Source: Pedobacter sp. JY14-1
Lineage (GTDB): Bacteria; Bacteroidota; Bacteroidia; Sphingobacteriales; Sphingobacteriaceae
DNA: 64,000 bases
NCBI RefSeq assembly: GCF_029269825.1
Contig: NZ_JARJHU010000009.1
Location: 601 to 64,600 of the forward strand
Direction of reading: 5' to 3'
Part shown: in pieces, positions 34,263 to 43,627 of the stretch
Layout: each line of letters opens with the position of its first letter
Numbering within the stretch: the stretch's first letter is position 1
The notes under the pieces: generated by a model
What the model saw: the letters and a program-made list of their open reading frames with translations, nothing else
Told to the model about the DNA's origin: nothing
The model's database searches: none
Program-made: the position numbers and the translations under genes

Positions 34263-37200
34263 CTATTTTGACCTGCTCAGGAAACCAACAAGATCAATAA
34301 TTTCGGTATTGGTAAGTGTTTCAAACAGCCCGTTGGGCATCATAGATACCGGCATGACCTCGCGTGACTGTATGTTCGACTTATTGATCACGACTGCATC
34401 CTGTCCTACGATACGCATCGTCATCTGCCGATCGTTTTCTGAAATGATATTGCCTGAATAGGTGCGTCCGTCTCTGGTGGTAATGACCACCAGTTTATAG
34501 TCATCCTGAATCTCGCCACTGGGTTCAATAACGTTAAACAACAAGTAATCTACCTTTGAGCGATTGGAACCAGTGAGATCAGGTCCTATGTTTCCACCAT
34601 TCCCATACATTTTATGACAACTTCCGCAAGTCCGCATAAAAAGCTGCTGGCCTTTAACCAGGTTAGCCTTGTCCAGGGCCTTCGGCGTCAGCAATTCACG
34701 ATACTTCTTATAAGCAAGTTCATTGGAAGGCAACTGGTCTATGGGACCCCAGATTTCTACAAAACCACTTCCTACAACCCTTCTCAGCTGCCTGGCAACA
34801 TTGGCGGGGACATCGCGCTTTTCTATCATCTTGTCTTTGATCGCAGTTGCCAGCAACCAGCCGGACTTTGGCCTTGAGGCCAGTGTTTCAATAGCTGATG
34901 CCTTGTCCTTTTCGCTGAACTGGGGGTATTTCTTCAAAAGCAACCGGGCAACATTTTCATCGTCATAGCTGGCAATGGCTTTAATGGCATCACTACGCAG
35001 CGCCTTGTCGTCCAGTAACCTGGGCAGATCCTTTAGCAACTCGGGGCGCTGCTGGGCCGAAAGCGCCAGCAAGGCCTTTCTACGCTCCTGTTCTGGCGCA
35101 GTTGCAGTTCTTAATGTGGTGAAATATTGTGCGGCTGCCTCGGTATCCCCAAAATACTGTGCAATTTCCAATGACAATTGCTTGTTCCGATCTCCCTGAG
35201 ACTGCAATTTCTGATAAGCCACCTTCCAACCGGCAGGCGTTTTCAGGTCAGTCCTTCCTTCCAGACCATCGCGCATTCCTGTTATGATTGCGGTATCTAC
35301 CCGCGTTTGCCCGCCGATCCAGGTTACAAGTTCATTTGTAGACTCAGCATCGGTTATGCGTCTGGCGGTAAATTTCCTGATCATACTTAATTTACCGCTG
35401 GCTGCCATATCCAATGCTTTGCGGGGATTTGAAGCCACAAGAGGTTCTATGCCATACCACAGCATTTTCGGGAGGTTATAGTCTTGCTCATCTTCTTCAT
35501 GGCGTATCAGGTTACCGGCAAGCGTCCATCGTTGTGACTGCGGAATCCGCTGTAATGCTGAGGTGAGATAAAGCCGGACAACAGGGGAGGGGTCCGTATT
35601 CGCAAGCTGCTCAAATTTGGTGATGGTTTCGGGATCAGGTATGTTGTCTTGCGACAGGAACTGAACTGCCCAGCCACGGACATAAGGTTCCTGATCGTTA
35701 AGTGCCCTGAGCAGTTGGAGCTTGTCCAGCCCGTTGCAAACATACAGTGCCCACATCGCCTTTAGCCGATGTTCTGGTAATGTGGCTTGTGTAAATAACT
35801 GTCGCAGCGATTCCAGCGTTCCTTTTTTCAACTTGCCTTTCGCCGCCCTGTTTTGCAGGATCAGTCTGGCCCTTCGGGAATGCCAGTCACTTTTACTGGT
35901 CTGAAGCCCTACCAGTTCCTTATCAGAAAGCTTGCTGAGATCAGCATACCGGTTCTTAAAATCAACAGCATGTGTTTCCTTAGGCGCAATTCTGAACACG
36001 CGCCCGGTTTCCTTGTTGAGTACCGAGCCTCCGCAGATATCGGCATCGTGCCAGTCAAGTACATAGAGATTGCCATCCGGGCCCACAGATGTACTGAAAC
36101 CTACCCATTGCGCATTGTTGGCAGCCATCAGATCCTCACCGTGAATTCCCGTAAATCCCGAACCCCTTGGTTTCAGGATATCGGTGAGTATTGCATGCTC
36201 ATGAATATTTGCCATGAAGATCCTCCCTTGCTGATCTTCCGGAAATGCGTCTGACTGATAGATACTTGCACCTCCATGTGCGGAACGGTGACTGTGATCT
36301 GCTATCGTTCGGATATCGGCATAGGTATAGGGGTTGAAGTGTTGTCCACCCTGGCGGTGATAAATACCACCTGGAATAATATACCAGAGATGCGGTATTA
36401 CACATGCGGTGATGAAGATCTGTCCGTTAGCATCATAATCAATACCCCATGGATTACTGAAACCATGGGCGACTACTTCAAATTTGTCTTTAAGTGGGTG
36501 GTAACGCCATACACCACCATTGATGTCTACGCCTTCTCCTTTCAGGATATCGTCATCAGGAAAAGGCTCTTTGTGACTGTAGAGTTTTCCCTTGCCTTCG
36601 GGCTTTCTTATCCTGGACGGTGTCGCAAATCCCTGGCATCCATACAGCCATCCATCTGGTCCCCAGTGAAAACTGTTTAATGTTTCATGACGGTCCCGGA
36701 TGCCCCAGCCTGTCAGACGGACCTCGATGTTCTCCATATCTGCCTTGTCATCACCATTCTTATCGGGTATGAACAGCAGGTTAGGCGGAGCACCAATAAA
36801 TACGCCGTCGAATCCTACGGCCATCGCCGCGGGAAAAGGGATGCCATCTGCAAATACTTTTCTTGTGTCAGCCTTGCCATCATGGTCGGTATCTTCAAGA
36901 ATGACAATCCTGCTGTTGCCATCGTTAGAGAATCCGGCGGACCTCGACTCGTAGTCCCGGTTTTCGGCTACCCAGAGTCTGCCCTTATCGTCCCAGCAGA
37001 ATGCCATTGGCTGTGTGATCATGGGTTCTGCAGCAAATACACCAGCTTTGTAACCATCTTTGAGTGTCATTGCCTGCACGGCCTCTTCAGGAGTAAGGAA
37101 TTTGGCGTCCATTCCTTCCTGTTTGGCCAGTGCCCAAAGATCTACGGTTGCCCATGACGGATCCTTGCCGGCAAATTTTGCCCATGCCGTATTGAGTTCG

Positions 37201-38069
37201 AGGTCGTGGAAGGCACCCGTATATACCATCAGCTGATGGTTGATGGTTTCTGTTTCCCCCGCTTTCATTGTCCAGTCAGCATCGTGCATGCGGACAGGCC
37301 CGACACCAAGTTCATGATCAACACGCCATTTTTGAGGATAGCCTTTGTTTCCGGGATGATCAAATATGGCAATATGCGCCCGGTCTGTCCGGCCTTCTAC
37401 CTGCATTGCAATATCTACCCATGTCGAGCGCTGGCCCTCAGCCTTTTCATTACGCTGCCTGGCCGCATTGACGACCTCCCCATCAATGCCAGGTTTCCAG
37501 GGCATTCTTAAAAACAACCCGCCATAAGGATATTTTGCTATGGTCAGATCAGTTTTGGCCTCTCCCTTCCATTCCAGCGTCAGCAGAAACTTGTCGTTTT
37601 CAAGCTCCATTTTCCAATTCTGTATTTCCGTCATCAGTGTTGCACCTTTCTCATCAAGCAGATCATAGACGGTTTGCCATCTTACATTTGGCCCGGATTT
37701 TTCGGTGATCCTGGCAGCAACTCTTTTCCAGAAACCCTTACCTGGGTTACTGAAATAATCCCTGCCGTTGACATTTGTCAGCCCCCAGTAGAGACCAGTC
37801 TGATGTTTATGGTGCGCCGGACTAAACTCGGTAAGCACACCTTTACCGTCAGGAGATGCGATCGGATGGATGTATGGACGCATATCATCTTCGGCATGTT
37901 GCGTAAGTACGGTCTGTCCGTTGTCTTTACGGATAATTGTTATTGTTCCCTTTTCTTCATTTTGTACTGCTTCCAGCGTATTGTTGTCATATGGAGTCAG
38001 GTCAAGGAAAAAAGACCCCACCCAAAGCAGGAAAAGGAGTGGGGTAAATAATAAAATTGGTTTTAACAT
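34263..38069 (-). CDS. DUF6807 / PVC-type propeller dehydrogenase / cytochrome c fusion
   Basis: 1268 residues. A hydrophobic N-terminal anchor is followed by a DUF6807 (PmoA-like) domain at about 25-290 (YIHPIASPDGKGVLTEFSPAHHKHQTGLYWG). Residues about 340-720 form a PVC-type propeller (PMAFCWDDKGRLWVAENRDYESR, WGPDGWLYGCQG, FSNPWGIDYDANGQIFITACVIPHLWY, HRSAHGGASIYQSD). HEAT-like repeats follow to about 1090. The C-terminal cytochrome c has CGSCH at 1148-1152 and SMMPNG as probable Met ligand. It likely oxidises a sugar or related compound in the periplasm and passes electrons to the respiratory chain. Substrate not known. Confidence 0.87.
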   Translation of the reverse strand: MLKPILLFTPLLFLLWVGSFFLDLTPYDNNTLEAVQNEEKGTITIIRKDNGQTVLTQHAEDDMRPYIHPIASPDGKGVLTEFSPAHHKHQTGLYWGLTNVNGRDYFSNPGKGFWKRVAARITEKSGPNVRWQTVYDLLDEKGATLMTEIQNWKMELENDKFLLTLEWKGEAKTDLTIAKYPYGGLFLRMPWKPGIDGEVVNAARQRNEKAEGQRSTWVDIAMQVEGRTDRAHIAIFDHPGNKGYPQKWRVDHELGVGPVRMHDADWTMKAGETETINHQLMVYTGAFHDLELNTAWAKFAGKDPSWATVDLWALAKQEGMDAKFLTPEEAVQAMTLKDGYKAGVFAAEPMITQPMAFCWDDKGRLWVAENRDYESRSAGFSNDGNSRIVILEDTDHDGKADTRKVFADGIPFPAAMAVGFDGVFIGAPPNLLFIPDKNGDDKADMENIEVRLTGWGIRDRHETLNSFHWGPDGWLYGCQGFATPSRIRKPEGKGKLYSHKEPFPDDDILKGEGVDINGGVWRYHPLKDKFEVVAHGFSNPWGIDYDANGQIFITACVIPHLWYIIPGGIYHRQGGQHFNPYTYADIRTIADHSHRSAHGGASIYQSDAFPEDQQGRIFMANIHEHAILTDILKPRGSGFTGIHGEDLMAANNAQWVGFSTSVGPDGNLYVLDWHDADICGGSVLNKETGRVFRIAPKETHAVDFKNRYADLSKLSDKELVGLQTSKSDWHSRRARLILQNRAAKGKLKKGTLESLRQLFTQATLPEHRLKAMWALYVCNGLDKLQLLRALNDQEPYVRGWAVQFLSQDNIPDPETITKFEQLANTDPSPVVRLYLTSALQRIPQSQRWTLAGNLIRHEEDEQDYNLPKMLWYGIEPLVASNPRKALDMAASGKLSMIRKFTARRITDAESTNELVTWIGGQTRVDTAIITGMRDGLEGRTDLKTPAGWKVAYQKLQSQGDRNKQLSLEIAQYFGDTEAAAQYFTTLRTATAPEQERRKALLALSAQQRPELLKDLPRLLDDKALRSDAIKAIASYDDENVARLLLKKYPQFSEKDKASAIETLASRPKSGWLLATAIKDKMIEKRDVPANVARQLRRVVGSGFVEIWGPIDQLPSNELAYKKYRELLTPKALDKANLVKGQQLFMRTCGSCHKMYGNGGNIGPDLTGSNRSKVDYLLFNVIEPSGEIQDDYKLVVITTRDGRTYSGNIISENDRQMTMRIVGQDAVVINKSNIQSREVMPVSMMPNGLFETLTNTEIIDLVGFLSRSK

Positions 38070-38402
38070 GGTTTCAGGATCACATTTGGTCGCTTAAATA
38101 TAAGCTAAAAATTTGTATATACAAGTGGGCGCTTTCCTGCTGTAAGTTATTGATACCATGTACTTGTATTATAATTATGCACAATGAGTACCCAGTGTGC
38201 AGGAACCTAAAATCTGAGTTGACGCAATCAGCCTCTTATTTTGTCGGTTTAACGCCATCTGTAAAAACTTTACAGACCTTAACTTAGCGTAGGTTTGAAA
38301 ACCAAGGATAAGCTTAAAGCAAAAACTATGAAAACAACAACGGTAGTACCGCAGGTTGCTTGGATATCCTGCGTTGCGATATGATTAAACTTCTGTAAGG
38401 AT
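38070..38402. other. 333-base intergenic region with palindrome and possible promoter
   Basis: No credible gene. TCTGTAAA-AAC-TTTACAGA (38258-38276) is a perfect 8-pair inverted repeat. On the minus strand TTG (38124-38122), 19 bases and TATATTTA (38102-38095) resemble a promoter for the DUF6807 fusion gene. An 18-codon frame at 38328-38384 has no support. Confidence 0.45.
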
Positions 38403-39179
38403 TTATTTCTGGTTAACGATGGTCACTACTACCGGCAAGTGGTCGGAAGCATGTATGCCGGTAATCACCTGATGTTTTTGAAAATCGAGTCTTGAGCCTT
38501 TCTTTAGGAAGACAAAGTCAATTTCGGAAACAGGGTCTACGTCGGGTATAGTCGGAGGACAATCTACCGTACAGCTTCGTATAAATTTGTCTTCCATTAT
38601 TTTCATCGCGGGGTTCGAAGCCTGGAAATTAAAATCACCGGCCAATATCACCGGTTGCTTTCTGCCTCCCAGGATACGGTTGATCTCCATTACCTGGAGT
38701 ATACGGTGTTCGTCCTTAAGGTCCAGATGAGTGCAGGCGAAATATACCGGGCCTATATGGGGTATATTTACACTTGTGACAGCAAGAGCGCGTTGTTCGT
38801 ATTTCAATCCTTCCTTAAACGGCAGGGCGAACCGTTCTGTACTCCTGATCTTATATTTTGAAAGAATGGCAATACCATACGCTCCGTCTTCATAATCAAT
38901 ACCTTTTGAAAAAAAAGCCTGCATACCTGTCAACTCCGCGAGCTTCCTAACCTGATCGACACCGCCGCTCCTCCTGGTGTTTACATCAAGTTCCTGTAGG
39001 GCAACCAAATCCGGATCCTGAGTTTTGATTACCGTTGCAATGGCTTCTATATCTATAACATCTTTCCTGGCTGGCGGATTGGCATGATGGATATTATAAG
39101 TCATTACTTTCAGGATATTTTGCGAAAATCCCTCGAAGGGAATGACGAGGAACAGCATAAATAAAATGAACAGTTTCAT
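38403..39179 (-). CDS. Exported endonuclease/exonuclease/phosphatase family protein
   Basis: 258 residues from ATG 39179, which overlaps the ackA stop (ATGA). Signal peptide MKLFILFMLFLVIPFEGFSQ. EEP motifs: VMTYNIHHANP, LQELDVNTRRSGG, FACTHLDLKDEHRILQ, ILAGDFNFQASNP, IDFVFLKKG and ASDHLPVVV, which build the divalent-metal site. Members cleave phosphodiesters (nuclease, sphingomyelinase, phosphatase). The link to acetate kinase is likely only transcriptional. Confidence 0.9.
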   Translation of the reverse strand: MKLFILFMLFLVIPFEGFSQNILKVMTYNIHHANPPARKDVIDIEAIATVIKTQDPDLVALQELDVNTRRSGGVDQVRKLAELTGMQAFFSKGIDYEDGAYGIAILSKYKIRSTERFALPFKEGLKYEQRALAVTSVNIPHIGPVYFACTHLDLKDEHRILQVMEINRILGGRKQPVILAGDFNFQASNPAMKIMEDKFIRSCTVDCPPTIPDVDPVSEIDFVFLKKGSRLDFQKHQVITGIHASDHLPVVVTIVNQK

Positions 39180-40339
39180 TTGCCCTCGATAACTGATGAC
39201 TGGTTTAACATTTTGTAGCACTGGCTGGCAATCTCATATTCCTCATTAGTAGGGATGACCAATATACGAACCCTGGAGCCATCAAGGCTGATATCCCGTA
39301 ACATTTTGTCCCGTACCGTATTTTTTGCAGGGTCGATCTTTATTCCCAGATAATCCAGGTTTGAACACGAAAGTGCGCGTATTGCGGCATCATTCTCTCC
39401 GACACCCGCCGTAAAGATCAGCGCATCAACGCCATTCAAAACTGCCGTATATGCCCCAATGAATTTTTTGATCCTGTAAACATATAAATCTACAGCAAGT
39501 CTTGCTTCTTCGTTGCCTTCTTCAATGCGCTGACGTATATCCCGCATATCTCCAGTCCCGCCAACGCCGAGCAAACCGGATTGCTTATTGAGCAGTTTAC
39601 TGAGCTGTTCAAGTGTATATCCTGAATGTTCCATCAAATGGAAGATGACCGAAGGGTCAATATCTCCCGAACGCGTTCCCATCATCAGTCCGCTTAAGGG
39701 TCCGAAACCCATTGTGGTATCTATTGACCTGCCCTTGTCAATGGCAGCCATACTACAACCATTTCCCAGATGTATACTGATCAGCTTTGCATCCGGCTTG
39801 TCCAGCCACAGCGCAGCTTGTTCACTTACATATTTATGGCTTGTGCCATGAAATCCATAAACCCTTATGCCATAATCTTCGTAATAGGACCGGGGTATTG
39901 CATACCGGTAGGCCTGCTGCAGGATACTTTGATGAAATGCAGTATCGAAAACAGCGATCTGTACCGCCTTTGGGAAGGTTTCCTCTGCTACCTCAATACA
40001 GGAGTAATTTGCCGGATTGTGCAAGGGTGCCAGAGAGAACAACTTTCTGATTTGCTGTTTCACCTTGTCCGTTATCATTGCAGCATCCGAAAAAGCTTCA
40101 CCGCCATGTACCACACGATGACCTACCGCCATAATGTCGTCGGGGCTCTCAATAAATGGTTCTTCACCCTCAGAAAGCTGGTCAAGTACCTGCTCCAACG
40201 CCGCCCTGTGGTTCGGAACCACACTTCCGCGTTCACCGATACGCTCTACTAAACCGCTGGTCAACGGGATTTTCCCCGGCATCTCAAACAACTGGTATTT
40301 TAACGAGCTACTGCCCGAATTGATCACTAAAATTTTCAT
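39176..40339 (-). CDS. ackA: Acetate kinase
   Basis: 387 residues. MKILVINSGSSSLKYQLFEMP (ATP-site strand), VGHRVVHGGEAFSDAAMIT, FDTAFHQSI, YGFHGTSHKYVSEQAA and NGCSMAAIDKGRSIDTTMGFGPLSGLMMGTRSGDIDPSV are all typical. It makes ATP from acetyl phosphate. It follows pta by 10 bases in the ldhA-pta-ackA unit. Confidence 0.98.
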   Translation of the reverse strand: MKILVINSGSSSLKYQLFEMPGKIPLTSGLVERIGERGSVVPNHRAALEQVLDQLSEGEEPFIESPDDIMAVGHRVVHGGEAFSDAAMITDKVKQQIRKLFSLAPLHNPANYSCIEVAEETFPKAVQIAVFDTAFHQSILQQAYRYAIPRSYYEDYGIRVYGFHGTSHKYVSEQAALWLDKPDAKLISIHLGNGCSMAAIDKGRSIDTTMGFGPLSGLMMGTRSGDIDPSVIFHLMEHSGYTLEQLSKLLNKQSGLLGVGGTGDMRDIRQRIEEGNEEARLAVDLYVYRIKKFIGAYTAVLNGVDALIFTAGVGENDAAIRALSCSNLDYLGIKIDPAKNTVRDKMLRDISLDGSRVRILVIPTNEEYEIASQCYKMLNQSSVIEGK

Positions 40340-40349
40340 TTGCAGTATC

Positions 40350-42446
40350 CTATTGTAAGTCCTGGCATTGGATCGCCGTAATCACCACTGTATTGAAGAT
40401 ATCGTCAACTGTACAACCACGGCTCAGGTCATTGATCGGTTTATTGAGACCCTGCAGCATCGGTCCGATTGCAAGTGCGCCCGTTTCCCGTTGTACCGCT
40501 TTGTAGGTGTTATTACCTGTATTCAGGTCAGGGAATATCAGGACACTGGCACGTCCCGCTACCTCAGATCCGGGCAGCTTTTGCCGGCCTACCAGCGGGT
40601 CTACTGCTGCGTCGTATTGTATCGGCCCCTCTATCTTAAGTTCGGGATGCCTTGCCCTTACTATAGCGGTAGCTTCGCGTACCCGTTCTACATCTTCACC
40701 TTCTCCTGATGTCCCTGAAGAGTAGGAGAGCATCGCTACTCTCGGCTCAATTCCGAACCTTGCACTACTTTCCGCAGATGAAATTGCAATTTCAGCCAGT
40801 TGCTGCGCCGTAGGATTAGGGTTAACTGCACAATCCCCAAAAATTGCCACGCGTTCCGGAAGGCACATAAAAAAGATAGATGATACTACAGAAACACCAG
40901 GCCTTGTCTTTACAAACTGAAGCGCCGGTCTTATGGTATGTTGTGTCGTATGTACCGCTCCGGAAACCATTCCATCGGCATCTCCCTTATAAACCATCAT
41001 TGTTCCATAGTAAGAAACATCCGTCATCATATCCCTTGCCATCTCCATATTGACCTGCTTGGCCTTACGAAGCATATACAATGTTTCGACGTAATCGTCA
41101 TATCGCTCCGAGGTAGCCGGATTGTGTATGCGTACTGCATTCAGATCTAGGTTCAGTCCCAGCTTCTTCACCAGCACACCGATCTCTGTCGCATCGCCCA
41201 GCAAGGTAATGTCTACAATATCCTGTGCAATAAGTTTTTCAACCGCTTTCAATATCCGCTCATCATTTCCTTCCGGCAATACGATATGTTTCTTCTGCCG
41301 CTTCGCCCATTTGACCAGCTGATATTGAAACATATGCGGTGTAATGCCGGTGTAATTAAATGTGACGATTTTGTTGTCCAGCACCTTACTGTCTACGTAA
41401 CGTTCAAAAAGATCAATAGCCATAGTGATCTTTTTCCTGTCATCAATAGTTATCCTGGAGTGTATCGCACCTATGGTCGTGGTTGTCTCAAAAGTGCCCT
41501 TTTTTACAGATATGATCGGTATTACTGTCTGCAGACCTTCAATAAGCTTCAGCATAGGATCGTCAGGCAGGCTTCCTGCCGTAAGCACAATACCAGCTAC
41601 CTTGGGATAATTTGCCGAGAGGTTAGCCTGTAAGGCGCCAATGATGATGTCACCCCGGTCACCAGGGGTAACGATCAGGACATTTTCCTTGATATGCTTC
41701 AGAAAATTGGGCAGCATCATTGCACCGGTTACAAAGTTGTCCACCTGATTGTCCATCAAAGACTCACCGAAAAGTACTTCTGCATTTAACGCCGTTGTAA
41801 TCTCTTTCATCGTCGGACTTTGCAGCGCTGTCTCTACCGGAATAACAGCGATCATCAGCTCAGCAGGAAGCTGGTTCTGAAAGGCCTGTCTGATCCGCTC
41901 TGCCTCCTCAGGATTAACCATATTGGCCACAACGCCAAGTACCTGTACGTCACGTTGAAGGAAGTTACGGTAGATATTGATGGCCGACTTGAATAACTGG
42001 CTTGCCGTCTTACCTCTTCCCGACACTACGATCAGGACCGGGGCGCCAAGATTTTTTGCCATCAGTGCATTAGATTCGAATTCAAATGCGATCCCTTCAC
42101 CAAGGAAGTCGCTTCCTTCTATTACCGTAAAATCGTAATTATCCTCAAGTTTCTTGTACTTGCTTATAATTGTATTGATCACAGATGCGTTTCCTTCATT
42201 GTCGATCTGATGCATCATTCCCTGACGGGTAAATGCGAAGGCATCCTCATAGTTGACAGGAAGAGAAAAGTAACCGAGCATTGCGGCTACGTGTTCGTCC
42301 TTCTTGTCCGGGTCTTCCTGGGCTATTATGGGTTTGAAGTAACCGACCTTTTGCGTTTTCGTGAGCAGCATGTTAATCAGGCCAAAGGCGATTACTGACT
42401 TACCCACGTAAGGTTCTGCGGAAGCGATAAAAATATTTTTGGTCAT
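40350..42446 (-). CDS. pta: Phosphate acetyltransferase (long form)
   Basis: 698 residues from ATG 42446 (MTKNIFIASAEPYVGKSVIAFGL); an upstream start would overlap the ldhA end. It has the long Pta layout: a P-loop-like N-terminal domain (AEPYVGKS), a DRTGG domain at about 200-320, and the catalytic C-terminal domain from VKWAKRQKKHIVLPEGNDERILKA to the end (SYSSGTSGEGEDVERVREA, GPIQYDAAVDPLVGRQKLPGSEVAGRASVLIFPDLNTGN). It interconverts acetyl-CoA and acetyl phosphate. Confidence 0.97.
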   Translation of the reverse strand: MTKNIFIASAEPYVGKSVIAFGLINMLLTKTQKVGYFKPIIAQEDPDKKDEHVAAMLGYFSLPVNYEDAFAFTRQGMMHQIDNEGNASVINTIISKYKKLEDNYDFTVIEGSDFLGEGIAFEFESNALMAKNLGAPVLIVVSGRGKTASQLFKSAINIYRNFLQRDVQVLGVVANMVNPEEAERIRQAFQNQLPAELMIAVIPVETALQSPTMKEITTALNAEVLFGESLMDNQVDNFVTGAMMLPNFLKHIKENVLIVTPGDRGDIIIGALQANLSANYPKVAGIVLTAGSLPDDPMLKLIEGLQTVIPIISVKKGTFETTTTIGAIHSRITIDDRKKITMAIDLFERYVDSKVLDNKIVTFNYTGITPHMFQYQLVKWAKRQKKHIVLPEGNDERILKAVEKLIAQDIVDITLLGDATEIGVLVKKLGLNLDLNAVRIHNPATSERYDDYVETLYMLRKAKQVNMEMARDMMTDVSYYGTMMVYKGDADGMVSGAVHTTQHTIRPALQFVKTRPGVSVVSSIFFMCLPERVAIFGDCAVNPNPTAQQLAEIAISSAESSARFGIEPRVAMLSYSSGTSGEGEDVERVREATAIVRARHPELKIEGPIQYDAAVDPLVGRQKLPGSEVAGRASVLIFPDLNTGNNTYKAVQRETGALAIGPMLQGLNKPINDLSRGCTVDDIFNTVVITAIQCQDLQ

Positions 42447-42504
42447 AAACCTGGTTTTCTGTTCAAAGATAGTAATAGCAACAGTTTTCCCATCTTCAAA
42501 GTTC

Positions 42505-43503
42505 TCAGACAAGCATTTCGCCGTTTTGAGGTTGTTTACCACTGTCCAGTAAAGAAATGCTATGCAGGGTTACCGACGCGATCTCCGTTAAGGCCTCTTC
42601 AGTAAAGAAAGCCTGGTGGCCGGTTACGAGTACATTCGGAAAACTCATCAACCGCTGAATATCATCATCCATAATGATCGAACCACTTAAATCTTTGAAA
42701 AACAGTTTTTCTTCCTGCTCATATACGTCAATGCCCAGATAAGCGATCTTACCTTTCTTAAGTGCTGCAATTACATCCTTGGTATTCAGCAGCCCGCCCC
42801 GGCTGGTATTGATCAGGGTGATGCCCTGTTTCATTTTCTCCAGTGCTTCATTGCTGATCATATAATGGTTTTCAGGAGTAAGCGGACAATGCAGGGAAAT
42901 GATATCAGCGGCAGCGAGCAGGTCAGACATTGGTAAATATTGTACACCAAGTGTCTTCAGTTCCTCATCTTCAAAGGGGTCAAAGGCTAGTACCCGGCAT
43001 CCAAATCCAAGCATGATGCGACAGAAGGCTTTTCCGATTTTACCCGTACCTGCAACGCCGACAGTTTTGCCATGAAGATTGAAACCCAGCAATCCGTTGA
43101 GCGCAAAATTCTGTTCCCGGACCCGGTTATAAGCCTTATGTGTTTTACGGTTCAGCGTCAATAGCATAGCCACGGCATGCTCAGCCACTGCTTCAGGAGA
43201 ATAGGCGGGTACACGGCATACTTGTATATTCCTTTTCCTTGCAGCATCCAGATCTACGTTGTTAAATCCGGCGCAGCGCAATGCGATAACTTTTACGCCT
43301 TTGTCTGCCAGGACACCGATCACATCTGCAGTCAGCCTGTCATTTACAAACACACACACTGCATCTGTGCCTGTTTCTATTGCACTGACTACATGAGGAC
43401 CCAGATGCGTTTCCCAGTAATCGATCTGGAAGCCGTAACCTTCATTACACTGGTTAAAGAACATCCTATCATAAGGTTTTGCAGAAAAAAAAGCGATTCT
43501 CAT
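42505..43503 (-). CDS. ldhA: D-2-hydroxyacid dehydrogenase (D-lactate dehydrogenase)
   Basis: 332 residues of the D-isomer 2-hydroxyacid dehydrogenase family. AFFSAKPYDRMFFNQCNEGYGFQIDYWETHL is the LdhA start, CAGFNNVDLDAARKRNIQVCRVPAYSPEAVAEHAVAMLLTLNRK the catalytic-domain signature with Arg, GKTVGVAGTGKIGKAFCRIMLGFGCRVLAFDP the NAD site, and GHQAFFTEEA the catalytic His. It reduces pyruvate to D-lactate to regain NAD+. It is the first gene before pta-ackA, so the unit is a mixed-acid fermentation module. Confidence 0.95.
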   Translation of the reverse strand: MRIAFFSAKPYDRMFFNQCNEGYGFQIDYWETHLGPHVVSAIETGTDAVCVFVNDRLTADVIGVLADKGVKVIALRCAGFNNVDLDAARKRNIQVCRVPAYSPEAVAEHAVAMLLTLNRKTHKAYNRVREQNFALNGLLGFNLHGKTVGVAGTGKIGKAFCRIMLGFGCRVLAFDPFEDEELKTLGVQYLPMSDLLAAADIISLHCPLTPENHYMISNEALEKMKQGITLINTSRGGLLNTKDVIAALKKGKIAYLGIDVYEQEEKLFFKDLSGSIIMDDDIQRLMSFPNVLVTGHQAFFTEEALTEIASVTLHSISLLDSGKQPQNGEMLV

Positions 43504-43518
43504 AGCTGATCAATTAAA

Positions 43519-43572
43519 TTAACGGGTATGCAAGTTAAGTTAAAGATATCAGTTGATATATGATGTACATCA
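43519..43572. promoter_or_regulatory. Crp/Fnr-like palindromes upstream of ldhA-pta-ackA
   Basis: TGATGTACATCA at 43561-43572 is a perfect palindrome with the Fnr/Crp core TGAT-N4-ATCA, about 60 bases before the ldhA ATG. A second inverted repeat TTAAC-N10-GTTAA sits at 43519-43538. A minus-strand TATCTTTA (43548-43541) could be the -7 box. The position in the 124-base gap means the divergent transpeptidase might share control. Confidence 0.55.
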
Positions 43573-43627
43573 CTAAGCATATGAACCGGAAAATGTTTTT
43601 ATCTTCAATTTTACATAACCCCATAAA

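Noticed and set aside
38328-38384. 18-codon frame MKTTTVVPQVAWISCVAI in the intergenic region
   Set aside because: Too short, no clear ribosome site or terminator, and no known small-protein family; only mentioned with the gap.
42447-42542. N-terminal extension of pta up to 42542
   Set aside because: It would overlap the ldhA coding end by 38 bases, and the known Pta N-terminus (nucleotide-like AEPYVGKS) starts right after Met 42446.
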